A DNA stretch of 64,000 nucleotides from Fictibacillus aquaticus (GTDB taxonomy: Bacteria; Bacillota; Bacilli; Bacillales; Fictibacillaceae). The stretch lies in assembly GCF_002245695.1 (NCBI RefSeq), contig NZ_NOII01000002.1, forward strand, positions 248,001 to 312,000. Direction: 5' to 3'. Below, in pieces: positions 49,833 to 58,966 of the stretch; within the stretch, counting starts at the first letter, position 1; each line of letters opens with the position of its first letter. The notes beneath the pieces were generated by a model that saw only the letters and a list, made by a program, of their open reading frames with translations, did no database searches and had not been told where the DNA came from. A program made the position numbers and the translations under genes.

Positions 49833-51477
49833 TTAATATGGCTGAGGCGGTGATAGACATTTCCGTTTCTTCTTCCGTGAATGCATAATGAAACACCTGG
49901 CTTAACTTTGTTACCGGAAGGATTTCTATACCTTCCACCGACTCAAGGATTTTCTGATAGTTCTCCTCTGGAATAATGACCCGTTTGGCACCGGCTTCCT
50001 TTGCTGCCTGCACTTTTGCAAGTACACCGCCGACAGGCTTTACTTTTCCATGAATACTCAATTCACCAGTCATCGCCACTTCATGGCTTACTTTAATTTC
50101 ATGAATGGCTGAGTAAACCGAAACGGCCATCGCTATTCCTGCAGAAGGACCGTCAACAGGACCGCCGCCCGGAAAATTCACGTGTATATCATAGCTGCTC
50201 GTGTTGACCCCCATCATTTTAAGAACAGTCAGCACATTTTCAGCTGAGCTTTTAGCCATACTTTTTCTGCGAATCGATTTCGACTGGCTGCCAATGCTTT
50301 CTTCTTCAACTATTCCTGTAATAGTAATAGCACCTTTTGACTTCGCCGGCAAAACCGTTGTTTCTATTTCAAGAAGGGCGCCGCTTGCTGGACCATAAAC
50401 AGCCAGGCCGTTTACATGTCCAACTTTCGCTTCGTCTCCGATCTTTCTTTCTGGTCTTGGAGACATTCTGCTTGAATGCACGACCCATTCTACATCCGAT
50501 TTCTCGATATGATCACGGTTTTCGGTGATTGCATGACCAGCAGCAATCTGTACCATATTCACCGCTTCACGTCCGTTTTTCGCATACTGTGAAATAAAAT
50601 CGATGCTTGAGTCTTCCATTCCCAGTTTTATCTTTTCAGACGCCCTTCTGGCAATTCGCTTGACTTCTCCGGGCTTCAGTTCACTGAAGAAAACTTCTAA
50701 GCAGCGTGAGCGGATGGCGGGCGGAATTTCTTCCGGCATCCTTGTTGTCGCACCGATCAGGCGAAAGTCAGCGGGCAGTCCATTTTGAAAGATATCATGT
50801 ATGTGCGGCGGGATATTTACATTCTCCTCATGATAATAAGCACTTTCAAGATACACTTTACGGTCTTCGAGAACTTTAAGCAGCTTGTTCATTTGAATCG
50901 GATGAAGCTCTCCTATTTCATCGATAAACAATACACCACCGTGAGCATTTGTTACTGCGCCTTGCTTTGGCTGCGGTATGCCTGCCTGCCCCATGGCACC
51001 TGCACCCTGATAAATTGGATCATGAACAGAACCGATAAGCGGATCTGCGATTCCGCGTTCGTCAAATCTTGCTGTAGTAGCGTCAAGTTCTACAAACACA
51101 GCGCTAGGTCTGAATGGTGAGTTTTTATTCCGTTTCGCCTCTTCTAGTACTAGTCTTGCTGCTGCTGTTTTTCCTACACCGGGAGGACCATATACAATGA
51201 CATGCTGCGGATTCGGCCCGCATATTGCCGCTTTTAATGCTTTAATGCCGTCTTCCTGCCCGACAATATCAGAAAAATCACCTGGCCTGACCCTTTCTGA
51301 CAAAGGTTCAGACAGCGAGATAGAGCGCAGCCTTCTTAACTGGTCCATCTCTTTTCTTGATTCCTTGTCTATGCTTACTTTCTGAGTCCGCTGGCTTTTT
51401 AACAGGTTCCAGAAGTACAGCCCGATCACCACTCCAAAAAAGAGCTGGATAATAAGCGCTATCGTCGTCCAGTTCAT
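49810..51477 (-). CDS. lonB: Membrane-anchored Lon-like protease LonB
   Basis: Forespore-expressed Lon relative in B. subtilis. From the ATG at 51477 (MNWTTIALIIQLFFGVVIG) it has 555 residues: a membrane helix (3-22) in place of the Lon N-domain, Walker [11 protein letters not shown], Walker B LFIDEIGEL and a protease domain with serine in DGPSAGI and lysine in GGVLAKVQAA. GGGAGGATT lies 6 bp upstream. An in-frame extension to 51501 is not supported. It is separated from clpX by a terminator and a palindromic repeat. Confidence 0.94.
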   Translation of the reverse strand: MNWTTIALIIQLFFGVVIGLYFWNLLKSQRTQKVSIDKESRKEMDQLRRLRSISLSEPLSERVRPGDFSDIVGQEDGIKALKAAICGPNPQHVIVYGPPGVGKTAAARLVLEEAKRNKNSPFRPSAVFVELDATTARFDERGIADPLIGSVHDPIYQGAGAMGQAGIPQPKQGAVTNAHGGVLFIDEIGELHPIQMNKLLKVLEDRKVYLESAYYHEENVNIPPHIHDIFQNGLPADFRLIGATTRMPEEIPPAIRSRCLEVFFSELKPGEVKRIARRASEKIKLGMEDSSIDFISQYAKNGREAVNMVQIAAGHAITENRDHIEKSDVEWVVHSSRMSPRPERKIGDEAKVGHVNGLAVYGPASGALLEIETTVLPAKSKGAITITGIVEEESIGSQSKSIRRKSMAKSSAENVLTVLKMMGVNTSSYDIHVNFPGGGPVDGPSAGIAMAVSVYSAIHEIKVSHEVAMTGELSIHGKVKPVGGVLAKVQAAKEAGAKRVIIPEENYQKILESVEGIEILPVTKLSQVFHYAFTEEETEMSITASAILKNPPASL

Positions 51478-51584
51478 ATAAATCCTCCCGTTATGTAACA
51501 TCTTATGGGACTAGTATCTCCCCCTCACTTCTTTGCTAAACGGTCAAATTATAAAAGAGCATGTTTAAAGGCTTGTAAAGGCTT

Positions 51585-51651
51585 GGGGTACGGTACCATT
51601 CCTCAATAATGCAGCTGTTAAGCTTCTGCTGCTTGAATGGTACCGTACCCC
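51585..51651. repeat. Palindromic repeat, copy 4 of 4 (67 bp), perfect arms
   Basis: Left arm GGGGTACGGTACCATT (51585-51600) and right arm AATGGTACCGTACCCC (51636-51651) are perfectly complementary over 16 bp with a 35-base centre. It lies between lonB and the clpX terminator, 15 bp past the T-run. Best-preserved member of the family. Confidence 0.92.
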
Positions 51652-51666
51652 CTTTATTTAGAATAC

Positions 51667-51693
51667 AAAAAAACCGGCCAATGGCCGGTTTTT
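51667..51693 (-). terminator. Intrinsic terminator after clpX
   Basis: Stem AACCGGCCA/TGGCCGGTT with a one-base centre, flanked by A-run and T-run; on the minus strand a run of seven T follows. Confidence 0.9.
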
Positions 51694-51703
51694 CGTATGG
51701 TAT

Positions 51704-52978
51704 TTACGCGCTTTCTTTTGGTGTTTCTTTCTTCTGTTTCACTACTGTTCCGTCCTCTAGCTCAAGAATCGGAGGAACCTTATTGGCGATTGTCTCTTTC
51801 GTAACGATGCATTTCACAACATCTTCTCGGGATGGCAGCTCGAACATAACATCAAGCATGACTCCTTCGATGATGGAACGCAGTCCGCGCGCTCCAGTTT
51901 TACGCTCAATCGCCTGCTTGGAGATTTCCAGAAGGGCTTCTTCATTAAACTCAAGCTCCACTCCGTCAATATCCAATAGCTTTTGATACTGCTTAACTAG
52001 CGCATTTTTCGGCTTTGTCAAAATCTGCACGAGTGCTTCTTCATCAAGCGGCAGCAAGTTAGAGATAACCGGAAGACGCCCGATAAATTCAGGGATCAGC
52101 CCGAAGCGGAGCAAATCTTCAGGAAGTACTTTAGATAAATATTCCCCTGCTTTTAAATCTGTCTGACGGGATTCAGAACTGAATCCAATCACTTTCTTCC
52201 CGAGACGGCGCTTGATGATCTGTTCAATCCCATCAAACGCTCCTCCGCATATAAAGAGGATATTTGTTGTGTCAATCTGAATGAATTCCTGATGCGGATG
52301 CTTGCGTCCGCCTTGTGGAGGTACACTCGCAACTGTACCTTCAAGAATCTTGAGCAGTGCCTGCTGAACGCCTTCACCAGATACATCGCGAGTAATAGAA
52401 GGATTTTCCGATTTACGCGCGATCTTGTCAATTTCATCAATGTAAATGATGCCTTTTTCTGCTTTTTCAACATCATAATCAGCTGCCTGAATGAGCTTTA
52501 GAAGGATGTTCTCAACATCTTCCCCAACATAACCAGCTTCTGTAAGTGATGTCGCATCGGCGATGGCGAAAGGCACGTTCAAGATACGCGCAAGCGTCTG
52601 AGCAAGTAAGGTTTTACCGCTTCCTGTCGGTCCGATCATCGCGATATTACTTTTAGAGAGCTCAACATCTTCAGATTTCTGTGAAGAATTGATCCTCTTA
52701 TAATGATTGTAAACGGCAACCGAGAGGGATTTCTTAGCCTGCTCCTGACCGATGACATACTCGTCCAGGATCTTGCGGATTTCCATTGGCTTTGGAACTT
52801 CCTTCAGTTCAACATCCTCTTCAGTGCCAAGCTCTTCTTCAACGATTTCCGTGCATAGCTCGATACATTCATCACAAATATATACACCTGGACCTGCTAC
52901 CAGTTTTCTTACCTGATCTTGTGTTTTCCCGCAGAATGAACATTTAAGCTGTCCTTTTTCATCATTAAACTTAAACAA
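51704..52978 (-). CDS. clpX: ClpX, ATPase subunit of ClpXP protease
   Basis: Unfolds substrates and feeds them to ClpP. The start is TTG at 52976-52978, giving [19 protein letters not shown] as in B. subtilis, with GGGGTGATCTCA upstream; product 424 residues. Zinc-binding cysteines are Cys13, Cys16, Cys35 and Cys38. The AAA+ part has Walker [13 protein letters not shown], pore loop GYVGEDV, Walker [12 protein letters not shown], and the IGF-type loop ([10 protein letters not shown]) that docks to ClpP. Gene order tig-clpX-lonB-lonA is conserved. Confidence 0.97.
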   Translation of the reverse strand: MFKFNDEKGQLKCSFCGKTQDQVRKLVAGPGVYICDECIELCTEIVEEELGTEEDVELKEVPKPMEIRKILDEYVIGQEQAKKSLSVAVYNHYKRINSSQKSEDVELSKSNIAMIGPTGSGKTLLAQTLARILNVPFAIADATSLTEAGYVGEDVENILLKLIQAADYDVEKAEKGIIYIDEIDKIARKSENPSITRDVSGEGVQQALLKILEGTVASVPPQGGRKHPHQEFIQIDTTNILFICGGAFDGIEQIIKRRLGKKVIGFSSESRQTDLKAGEYLSKVLPEDLLRFGLIPEFIGRLPVISNLLPLDEEALVQILTKPKNALVKQYQKLLDIDGVELEFNEEALLEISKQAIERKTGARGLRSIIEGVMLDVMFELPSREDVVKCIVTKETIANKVPPILELEDGTVVKQKKETPKESA

Positions 52979-53061
52979 TGAGATCACCCCTAAAACATTA
53001 ATATGGATGAAACGTGTGCCTCTGCACTATCTATTTAAAAACAGTGCGAATATCTCGGGCA

Positions 53062-53076
53062 ATCGTTATAAACGAT
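53062..53076. promoter_or_regulatory. 15-bp inverted repeat upstream of clpX
   Basis: ATCGTT-ATA-AACGAT lies 84 bp upstream of the clpX start and overlaps a TATAAC that could be part of the promoter. It may be an operator or a chance palindrome. The remainder of the 52979-53290 gap contains the tig terminator and AT-rich sequence without a recognisable gene. Confidence 0.35.
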
Positions 53077-53247
53077 ACGTTCTCCCGTTAATCATTACCG
53101 ATTTTGTATGTATGGATTTTAACACATTTTACCCTATTAACGGAAATGAAAACCCTTAAGAGGTGCTGTGTATTATATAAGTATGAACAAACGCGCACGT
53201 TTTAAAACCTGTATTTCATAATAACGCTCTTTTTATGTATATAGGTA

Positions 53248-53281
53248 GAAAACAAGGCACGATTAAATCGCGCCTTGTTTC
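53248..53281 (-). terminator. Intrinsic terminator after tig
   Basis: Stem AAACAAGGCGCGATT/AATCGTGCCTTGTTT (one G-T pair), nearly without a loop, followed by T-rich sequence on the minus strand. Confidence 0.85.
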
Positions 53282-53290
53282 CTATATGAT

Positions 53291-54586
53291 TTATGCAGCT
53301 GTTTTGCTGTTTTCTACAAGGAAGTCAATTGCTTTACGGACCTTAAGGTCTGCTGCAACAGCAGATTCTCCGCCTTGCGCAGCAAGCATTTCCTTGATTT
53401 TAGAAACTTCAAGATTGTACATCTCAGCCATCTTTTCGAACTCAGCGTTGATCTCTTCTTCAGTAGCTTCAAGGTTTTCTGCTTCTGCGATTGCTTCAAG
53501 AACAAGGTTAGTGCGTACGCGTTTTTCAGCGTCCGTTTTCATTTGTTCGCGAAGTGCTGCTTCATCAGTACCTGAGAACTGGAAGTAAAGATCAAGATTC
53601 ATTCCCTGCATTTGAAGACGCTGTGCGAATTCCTGCATCATACGGTCAAGCTCTGTGTTAACCATTGCTTCAGGGATTTCGATTTCAGCGTTTTCAGCCG
53701 CTTTTTCCACAACTGTGTCACGAGTTGTGTGCTCAGCTTCGTGCTTCTTGCTTTCTTCAAGCTTTGTGCGAAGCTTTGTCTTAAGCGCATCAAGAGAATC
53801 TACTTCCTCATCCGCTTCTTTAGCGAAATCGTCGTTAAGTTCTGGAAGCTGCTTCGCTTTGATGTCATGGATTTTCACTTTGAAAACTGCAGATTTCCCT
53901 GCAAGCTCTGCTGCATGGTACTCTTCTGGGAATGTTACGTTAACATCCTTTTCAGCGCCTGCTTTTTCGCCTACTAGCTGCTCTTCAAATCCTGGAATGA
54001 AAGAACCAGATCCGATTTCAAGAGAATAGTTATCGCCTTTTCCGCCTTCGAAAGCTACGTCATCTACGAATCCTTCGAAATCGATAACAGCAGTGTCGCC
54101 ATTTTCAATTGTGCCTTCTTCTTTAACAACAAGCTCGGCCTGCTGCTCTTGAAGACGCTTCAATTCGTTGTCTACATCCTCATCCGTTACGTTAGTATCT
54201 ACAGCCGGAACTTCAAGGCCTTTGTATTCACCGAGCTTAACTTCTGGCTTAACCGTAACCTTAGCTGTGAAAACAAGTGTGCTGCCCTTTTCCATTTTTT
54301 CAACGTCTACTTCTGGACGGTCAACCGGCTCGATTCCAGTCTCTTCAATCGCCTGGCCATAAGCCTTTGGAAGGATGATATCTAATGCATCCTGATAAAG
54401 AGATTCTACACCAAAGCGCTGTTCGAAAAGTTTGCGCGGCATTTTCCCTTTACGGAATCCTGGTACGTTTACTTTTTGAACAACTTTCTTAAATGCCTGG
54501 TCTAGAGCTGTATCTACTTCAGCAGCCTCAACTTCGATCGTTAAGACCCCTTGGTTGCCTTCTAACTTTTCCCACTTTGCGCTCAT
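53291..54586 (-). CDS. tig: Trigger factor (ribosome-associated chaperone, PPIase)
   Basis: Binds nascent chains at the ribosome exit and isomerises prolyl bonds. The 431-residue protein has the ribosome-binding signature [18 protein letters not shown] (about 42-60), an FKBP-type domain (about 160-245, [22 protein letters not shown] in part) and a helical C-terminal chaperone domain. GGAGGGAAT precedes the ATG. It has its own sigma-A promoter and its own terminator. Confidence 0.97.
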   Translation of the reverse strand: MSAKWEKLEGNQGVLTIEVEAAEVDTALDQAFKKVVQKVNVPGFRKGKMPRKLFEQRFGVESLYQDALDIILPKAYGQAIEETGIEPVDRPEVDVEKMEKGSTLVFTAKVTVKPEVKLGEYKGLEVPAVDTNVTDEDVDNELKRLQEQQAELVVKEEGTIENGDTAVIDFEGFVDDVAFEGGKGDNYSLEIGSGSFIPGFEEQLVGEKAGAEKDVNVTFPEEYHAAELAGKSAVFKVKIHDIKAKQLPELNDDFAKEADEEVDSLDALKTKLRTKLEESKKHEAEHTTRDTVVEKAAENAEIEIPEAMVNTELDRMMQEFAQRLQMQGMNLDLYFQFSGTDEAALREQMKTDAEKRVRTNLVLEAIAEAENLEATEEEINAEFEKMAEMYNLEVSKIKEMLAAQGGESAVAADLKVRKAIDFLVENSKTAA

Positions 54587-54645
54587 AAAATTATTCCCTC
54601 CAACATCGGTATTTCTGAATATACCTTATAAATTACAACCACTTC

Positions 54646-54673
54646 ATTATAGCATACGAAACATGTATTTCAA
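54646..54673 (-). promoter_or_regulatory. Sigma-A promoter of tig
   Basis: Minus-strand TTGAAA (54668-54673), 16-bp spacer ending in TATGC, then a consensus TATAAT (54646-54651), about 60 bp before the tig start. Confidence 0.8.
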
Positions 54674-54686
54674 CAGCTTACACTCA

Positions 54687-55709
54687 TTAACCGTTTTCTA
54701 AAAAGATGCGCTCCATCTCAAGGAGCTTATGTATGCATTGGTCCAGTTCATTACTCTGTATTTCTTGCTCTGAAGGAAGCTCTTTCTGCCCGCACAAAAT
54801 CTCAGCCGCACCTACGGCAGCATTCGCCCATAATTGTTCAGTCCCTTCATCAGGGACGACCGGATAAGATGAAAGCATATAATCCCGCCATACAGCTTCG
54901 GCAAAATCCATTAATGATGGGTTTTCTTGCTCGAGAATGCTTTTAATTCTCTTTTTCACTTCTAAATGAAATGGATGAGCGTCCCACTGATAAAGCTCCT
55001 GCACGTTCACTTGTATAATGTCACCATTTTTATGTACGGGTATTGTCCTGCTGATTCCTTGTTCTTTAAAATACTGCAGAATCAGACTTTTAACGGCAGG
55101 GTGCTTTTTCTCATCTGAGAGAAAACGGATAAAAAGTTCATACGTGTCATCTGCCGGGAAGGATTTGAGCTGCTGCACCGCCAGCCATTGAAAGGATGGC
55201 TTATCGCTTTCAAGCATGTTCTGATATGTATGAAGGTCATTCTCCTGCTCCGCTCTGCCAGGCTGTTCTGCTGCATGCGGCCAGTTTTCCTGCTCCATTA
55301 CTCTCCGGCTGAAATGAAGAAGCTGATAGATGGTTTCAGCCTTATCAGCAGGCAGCTGATTTTCTTCTAATACGGCTTCTATCGTGCTCACGACTGTCTT
55401 ATATTCTGACAGCTGTATTAAAATACTTAAATAAATCTGAAGAACATCAAAATAATCACCGATATCCTGCTTCAGCATCTTTTCAGCGCGTACTTTCGCC
55501 TTTGTCAGCTCTCCTAGCTCAACTAGGCTAAGTACCGTCCCAAGATGGCCTTGCGGATGTACAGGATCAATTTCGAGAAGCTGTTCGAAACAGTTTAATG
55601 CTTCCCTGAATTTTTTCGCTTTTAGCGAACTCATCCCCTTTTCAACAAGCCTGGAATCCAAGTTGGGGAATGGAACAATTTTCTTGTCTTTCTCCATTTC
55701 GTTTGTCAT
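54687..55709 (-). CDS. ysoA: TPR-repeat protein YsoA
   Basis: Soluble tetratricopeptide-repeat protein of unknown function, located between leuD and tig in B. subtilis. From the ATG at 55709 (MTNEMEKDKKIVPFPNLDSR) it has 340 residues; GGAG lies 8 bp upstream, and the frame open to 55817 crosses a terminator and has no start signal. TPR-like helices occupy about 20-130 (SLKAKKFREALNCFEQLLEI in part). The rest is a conserved alpha-helical region. TPR proteins usually bind other proteins. Confidence 0.85.
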   Translation of the reverse strand: MTNEMEKDKKIVPFPNLDSRLVEKGMSSLKAKKFREALNCFEQLLEIDPVHPQGHLGTVLSLVELGELTKAKVRAEKMLKQDIGDYFDVLQIYLSILIQLSEYKTVVSTIEAVLEENQLPADKAETIYQLLHFSRRVMEQENWPHAAEQPGRAEQENDLHTYQNMLESDKPSFQWLAVQQLKSFPADDTYELFIRFLSDEKKHPAVKSLILQYFKEQGISRTIPVHKNGDIIQVNVQELYQWDAHPFHLEVKKRIKSILEQENPSLMDFAEAVWRDYMLSSYPVVPDEGTEQLWANAAVGAAEILCGQKELPSEQEIQSNELDQCIHKLLEMERIFLENG

Positions 55710-55802
55710 GCATTTTTCTCCATATGCAGTGTCGTTTGAAATAGTGTAACAGTTTGCCGTTTTTAACTCAAGAAAGGCCGTTTCCGCATATGAAAGAACA
55801 GC

Positions 55803-55835
55803 AAAGACCGGCTTCATATTCTTAAGCCGGTCTTT
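55803..55835 (-). terminator. Probable terminator of the ilv-leu operon
   Basis: A 12-bp stem AAAGACCGGCTT/AAGCCGGTCTTT with a nine-base loop; the trailing T-run is short (TTTGCTGTTCTTT on the minus strand). It lies about 115 bp after ilvA. Confidence 0.65.
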
Positions 55836-55878
55836 ACTTTCATTAATGTTGTTCCGCTTTTAAAGAACTCATAGAAGA

Positions 55879-55922
55879 GGTTGATCTCCGTTTCAGGCGC
55901 ACGCTTTCCGCAGGGCGTGGCG
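55879..55922. repeat. Solo end of the 308-bp repeat element
   Basis: Starts GGTTGATCTCCGTTTCAGG and is identical for 33 bp to the inverted right end of the element at 36107; it then diverges and no other part of the element is present. It sits between the ilvA gene and its probable terminator. Confidence 0.85.
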
Positions 55923-55949
55923 CCACACTATTATGGTAGAGACTATTTA

Positions 55950-56924
55950 CTAAACAATCTTCTGGCTTTTTTTGAATGCTGCGTTTAATCTCCTGCATGC
56001 AAGCATCGTATCGATATCCATGTTCCCCCCGCTGATTACAGCACCGGTCTTTGCACTGCTGCTGAACAGATGTGATTTATACAAGACTGCGGCAAGACTC
56101 GCAGCCCCTGCCCCTTCTGTTAGCATTTTTTCACGTTCTGCCATAAAGACGATCGCTGAAGCAATTTCCTCATCACTTACAGTCACCATGTCATCCACGT
56201 ATGCTTCAATATGAGGAAAAGTTACCATGCCAGGTTCCTTTACAGCGATGCCGTCGGCAATAGAAACGGCATTTACAAGTGTGTAAGGAAACTTTCGTTT
56301 GAACCGGTTATAAGAAGCGGCGGCACCCGCAGCTTGAACGCCTATTACCTTGACACTTGGCTTGAGCGTTTTGATGCAGGCTGCCATTCCGGCGATCAAC
56401 CCTCCGCCTCCTACAGGAATCACGATTGTATCCAGTTCCGGCTGCTGCTGGAGCATTTCTGCCGCAACCGTTCCCTGACCCGCAATAACATCTGGATCAT
56501 CGAATGCATGAATAAAATATCGTCCGCTTTCTTTTTGCTTCTGAAGCGCCGCTCGGTAAGATTCTTGATAGGTTTGCCCCGAAATGACGACTTCTGCTCC
56601 GTATGCTTTTACCGCCTCTATTTTGGCAAGGGGAGCAGACTCAGGCATGTAGATCACAGCAGATATCCCCTTTTTAAAAGAAGAGTAAGCAACGCCCTGG
56701 GCATGATTTCCCGCAGAAGCCGCGATAACACCAAGCTCTGCTTCCTTTTCCGTAAGACGCTGCACTTTATTGGCTGCGCCTCTGATCTTGAATGAACCCG
56801 TCTTTTGCAGATTTTCGAGCTTTAAGTAAACTTCTCTGCCGCAAAGCGTGTTTAGCGTAGATGAGGTTTTGAGCGGCGTTCGTTTAGCGCTTTTCATCAC
56901 GAGTTCCGCAGCTTCAAGTACCAT
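55950..56924 (-). CDS. ilvA: Threonine ammonia-lyase, short form without regulatory domain
   Basis: PLP enzyme converting threonine (or serine) to a 2-oxo acid; 2-oxobutyrate feeds isoleucine synthesis. The 324 residues form only the catalytic domain: PLP lysine Lys46 in SFKIRGA, ASAGNHAQG substrate loop, and the phosphate-binding VGGGGLIAG. The C-terminal ACT-like domain of biosynthetic IlvA is absent, so isoleucine feedback is not expected by that route. It starts 8 bp after leuD and ends the operon, which argues for a biosynthetic use. A serine dehydratase role is an alternative. Confidence 0.88.
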   Translation of the reverse strand: MVLEAAELVMKSAKRTPLKTSSTLNTLCGREVYLKLENLQKTGSFKIRGAANKVQRLTEKEAELGVIAASAGNHAQGVAYSSFKKGISAVIYMPESAPLAKIEAVKAYGAEVVISGQTYQESYRAALQKQKESGRYFIHAFDDPDVIAGQGTVAAEMLQQQPELDTIVIPVGGGGLIAGMAACIKTLKPSVKVIGVQAAGAAASYNRFKRKFPYTLVNAVSIADGIAVKEPGMVTFPHIEAYVDDMVTVSDEEIASAIVFMAEREKMLTEGAGAASLAAVLYKSHLFSSSAKTGAVISGGNMDIDTMLACRRLNAAFKKSQKIV

Positions 56925-56932
56925 ACTTCCCG

Positions 56933-57541
56933 TTACGATCGAATTCCCAATTTATCCACTTCCTTTTCATCTTCATATTGTGTGATGCTCGATTCAGATT
57001 GCAAAGTATAAGAAATTTCATCCCATCCGTTCATGATCATCTCTTTCCAGAAAGGATCGAACTCAAAGGACTGCTTCTTTCCGTCAGGACCTGATATCAC
57101 TTGTTTTTCAAGGTCAACGTCAATTTCAACGACCTGTTTTTCGTATTGCCGAATCCATCCGGAGATCACTGTTTCATCGAGAGAAACTGCAACAATCCCG
57201 TTTTTAAGACAATTATTATAGAAGATGTCAGCAAAGCTTGGAGCAATGACCGCTTTGAATCCATAATCCTTCAGCGCCCATGGGGCATGCTCTCTTGATG
57301 AACCGCAGCCGAAGTTGGCTCCGGCAATGAGGATCTCAGCTCCTTTTGCATGTGTTTTGTTCAGCTCGAAATCCGGGTTCTCCGCTCCGTCATCCAAGTA
57401 CCTCCAGTCATTGAACAAGTAATCTCCAAATCCTGTTTTCTCGATTCGTTTTAAAAACTGTTTTGGAATGATCTGGTCAGTATCGATATTGTCTCTTTTT
57501 AAAACGGCACATTTTGCTTGGATGCTTTTATAATGTCGCAT
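56933..57541 (-). CDS. leuD: 3-isopropylmalate dehydratase small subunit
   Basis: Swivel-domain subunit of isopropylmalate isomerase, with LeuC. The 202-residue protein has NIDTDQIIPKQFLKR (about 19-33) and the active-site loop GANFGCGSSREHAPWAL, both family hallmarks. The gene overlaps leuC by 14 bp, keeping subunit amounts balanced, and has ilvA 8 bp downstream. Confidence 0.97.
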   Translation of the reverse strand: MRHYKSIQAKCAVLKRDNIDTDQIIPKQFLKRIEKTGFGDYLFNDWRYLDDGAENPDFELNKTHAKGAEILIAGANFGCGSSREHAPWALKDYGFKAVIAPSFADIFYNNCLKNGIVAVSLDETVISGWIRQYEKQVVEIDVDLEKQVISGPDGKKQSFEFDPFWKEMIMNGWDEISYTLQSESSITQYEDEKEVDKLGIRS

Positions 57542-58955
57542 GAAGCACCTCCTCCTGAATTGAGAGCTTTCTCACGTCAGCCAGATGCCCCTCGACTGCA
57601 GCTGCTGCTGCCATAACCGGACTGACAAGGTGGGTGCGCGCTCCTTTTCCTTGTCTGCCTTCAAAGTTCCGGTTGGAAGTGGAGGCACACCTTTCTCCTT
57701 GAGGAACAATGTCAGGATTCATCCCAAGACACATGGAGCATCCCGACTCTCTCCATTCAAAGCCTGCATTCAAGAAGATTTCGTGCAGCCCTTCTTTTTC
57801 GGCCGCTCTTTTGACTGATTGCGAACCAGGCACAACAAGAGCTCTGACACCGGAGGAAACTTTTTTTCCTTTAATTACATTTGCCGCATCTCTCAAATCA
57901 CTGAGGCGGGCGTTCGTGCAAGATCCAATAAACACATGCTGAACTGGGATGCCTTCAAGCTGTTCTCCTGGCGACAGCCCCATATAAGAAGCAGCATGCC
58001 GGATTTCATCAGCCTTATATTTCGAATCTGTACCGCTGACGTCCGGTACATGTCCGGTTATCGGCACCGCCATCCCAGGGTTCGTGCCCCAAGTGACCAT
58101 TGGGGCAATATCCGCTGCATCCATTTTAATCGTTTTATCATAAACAGCATCTTGATCTGATGCGAGCCCACTCCACTGCTGCTTATATTTTTCAAATTCA
58201 CTGTCTTTAGGTGCATATTTACGGTCTTTTAAATAACGGAATGTTGTTTCATCAGGGCTGATTAATCCTGCCTTCGCACCCGCTTCGATGGCCATATTGC
58301 AAACCGTCATTCTTTCTTCCATCGTCAGTTCAGCAATGGTGTCTCCTGTAAATTCGATTACAAATCCTGTTCCTGCATTCGTTCCATTCTGAGCAATAAA
58401 ATTGAGGATAATATCCTTTGCCGTAACGCCGAACGGCCTTTTCCCAGAAACATGAACTTCCAGCACTTTCGGACGTTTCTGATAAAGCGACTGACAAGCG
58501 AGAACATGCTCTACTTCGCTTGTTCCGATCCCAAAGGCAAGAGCTCCAAAAGCTCCGTGCGTTGACGTATGACTGTCTCCGCACACAACTGTTTTCCCGG
58601 GCCATGTAAGCCCAAGCTCAGGTCCTGTAACATGAACGATTCCTTGTTCTTCGGAATCCAGTCCTGCAAGCTTGATGCCAAACTCGCGGCAGTTCGTTTC
58701 AAGTGCAGCGAGCTGCTTCCTCGCTGTCTCATCCTCTATCACTGAACGGTTTATCGTCGGTACATTATGATCCATCACAGCAAAACAAAGCTCCGGTCTT
58801 CTGACAGTGCGCCCTTTCTCCCTCAGACCGTCAAACGCTTGCGGCGAGGTCACTTCATGCAGAAGGTGCAAGTCTATATATAACAGATCAGGTCTGCCTT
58901 CTTCAGCAGCTACAAGATGGTTTTCCCAAATTTTTTGGACGATTGTTTTACCCAT
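57528..58955 (-). CDS. leuC: 3-isopropylmalate dehydratase large subunit
   Basis: Aconitase-family [4Fe-4S] subunit isomerising 2- to 3-isopropylmalate. From the ATG at 58955 (MGKTIVQKIWENHLVA) it has 475 residues. Cluster cysteines are in IGSCTNARL and GCSMCLGMNPD. VCGDSHTSTHGAFGALAFGIG is also typical. A reading extended to 58970 lacks support. leuB ends 11 bp upstream, and leuD overlaps at the end. Confidence 0.97.
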   Translation of the reverse strand: MGKTIVQKIWENHLVAAEEGRPDLLYIDLHLLHEVTSPQAFDGLREKGRTVRRPELCFAVMDHNVPTINRSVIEDETARKQLAALETNCREFGIKLAGLDSEEQGIVHVTGPELGLTWPGKTVVCGDSHTSTHGAFGALAFGIGTSEVEHVLACQSLYQKRPKVLEVHVSGKRPFGVTAKDIILNFIAQNGTNAGTGFVIEFTGDTIAELTMEERMTVCNMAIEAGAKAGLISPDETTFRYLKDRKYAPKDSEFEKYKQQWSGLASDQDAVYDKTIKMDAADIAPMVTWGTNPGMAVPITGHVPDVSGTDSKYKADEIRHAASYMGLSPGEQLEGIPVQHVFIGSCTNARLSDLRDAANVIKGKKVSSGVRALVVPGSQSVKRAAEKEGLHEIFLNAGFEWRESGCSMCLGMNPDIVPQGERCASTSNRNFEGRQGKGARTHLVSPVMAAAAAVEGHLADVRKLSIQEEVLHATL

Positions 58956-58966
58956 CCTTACACCCC

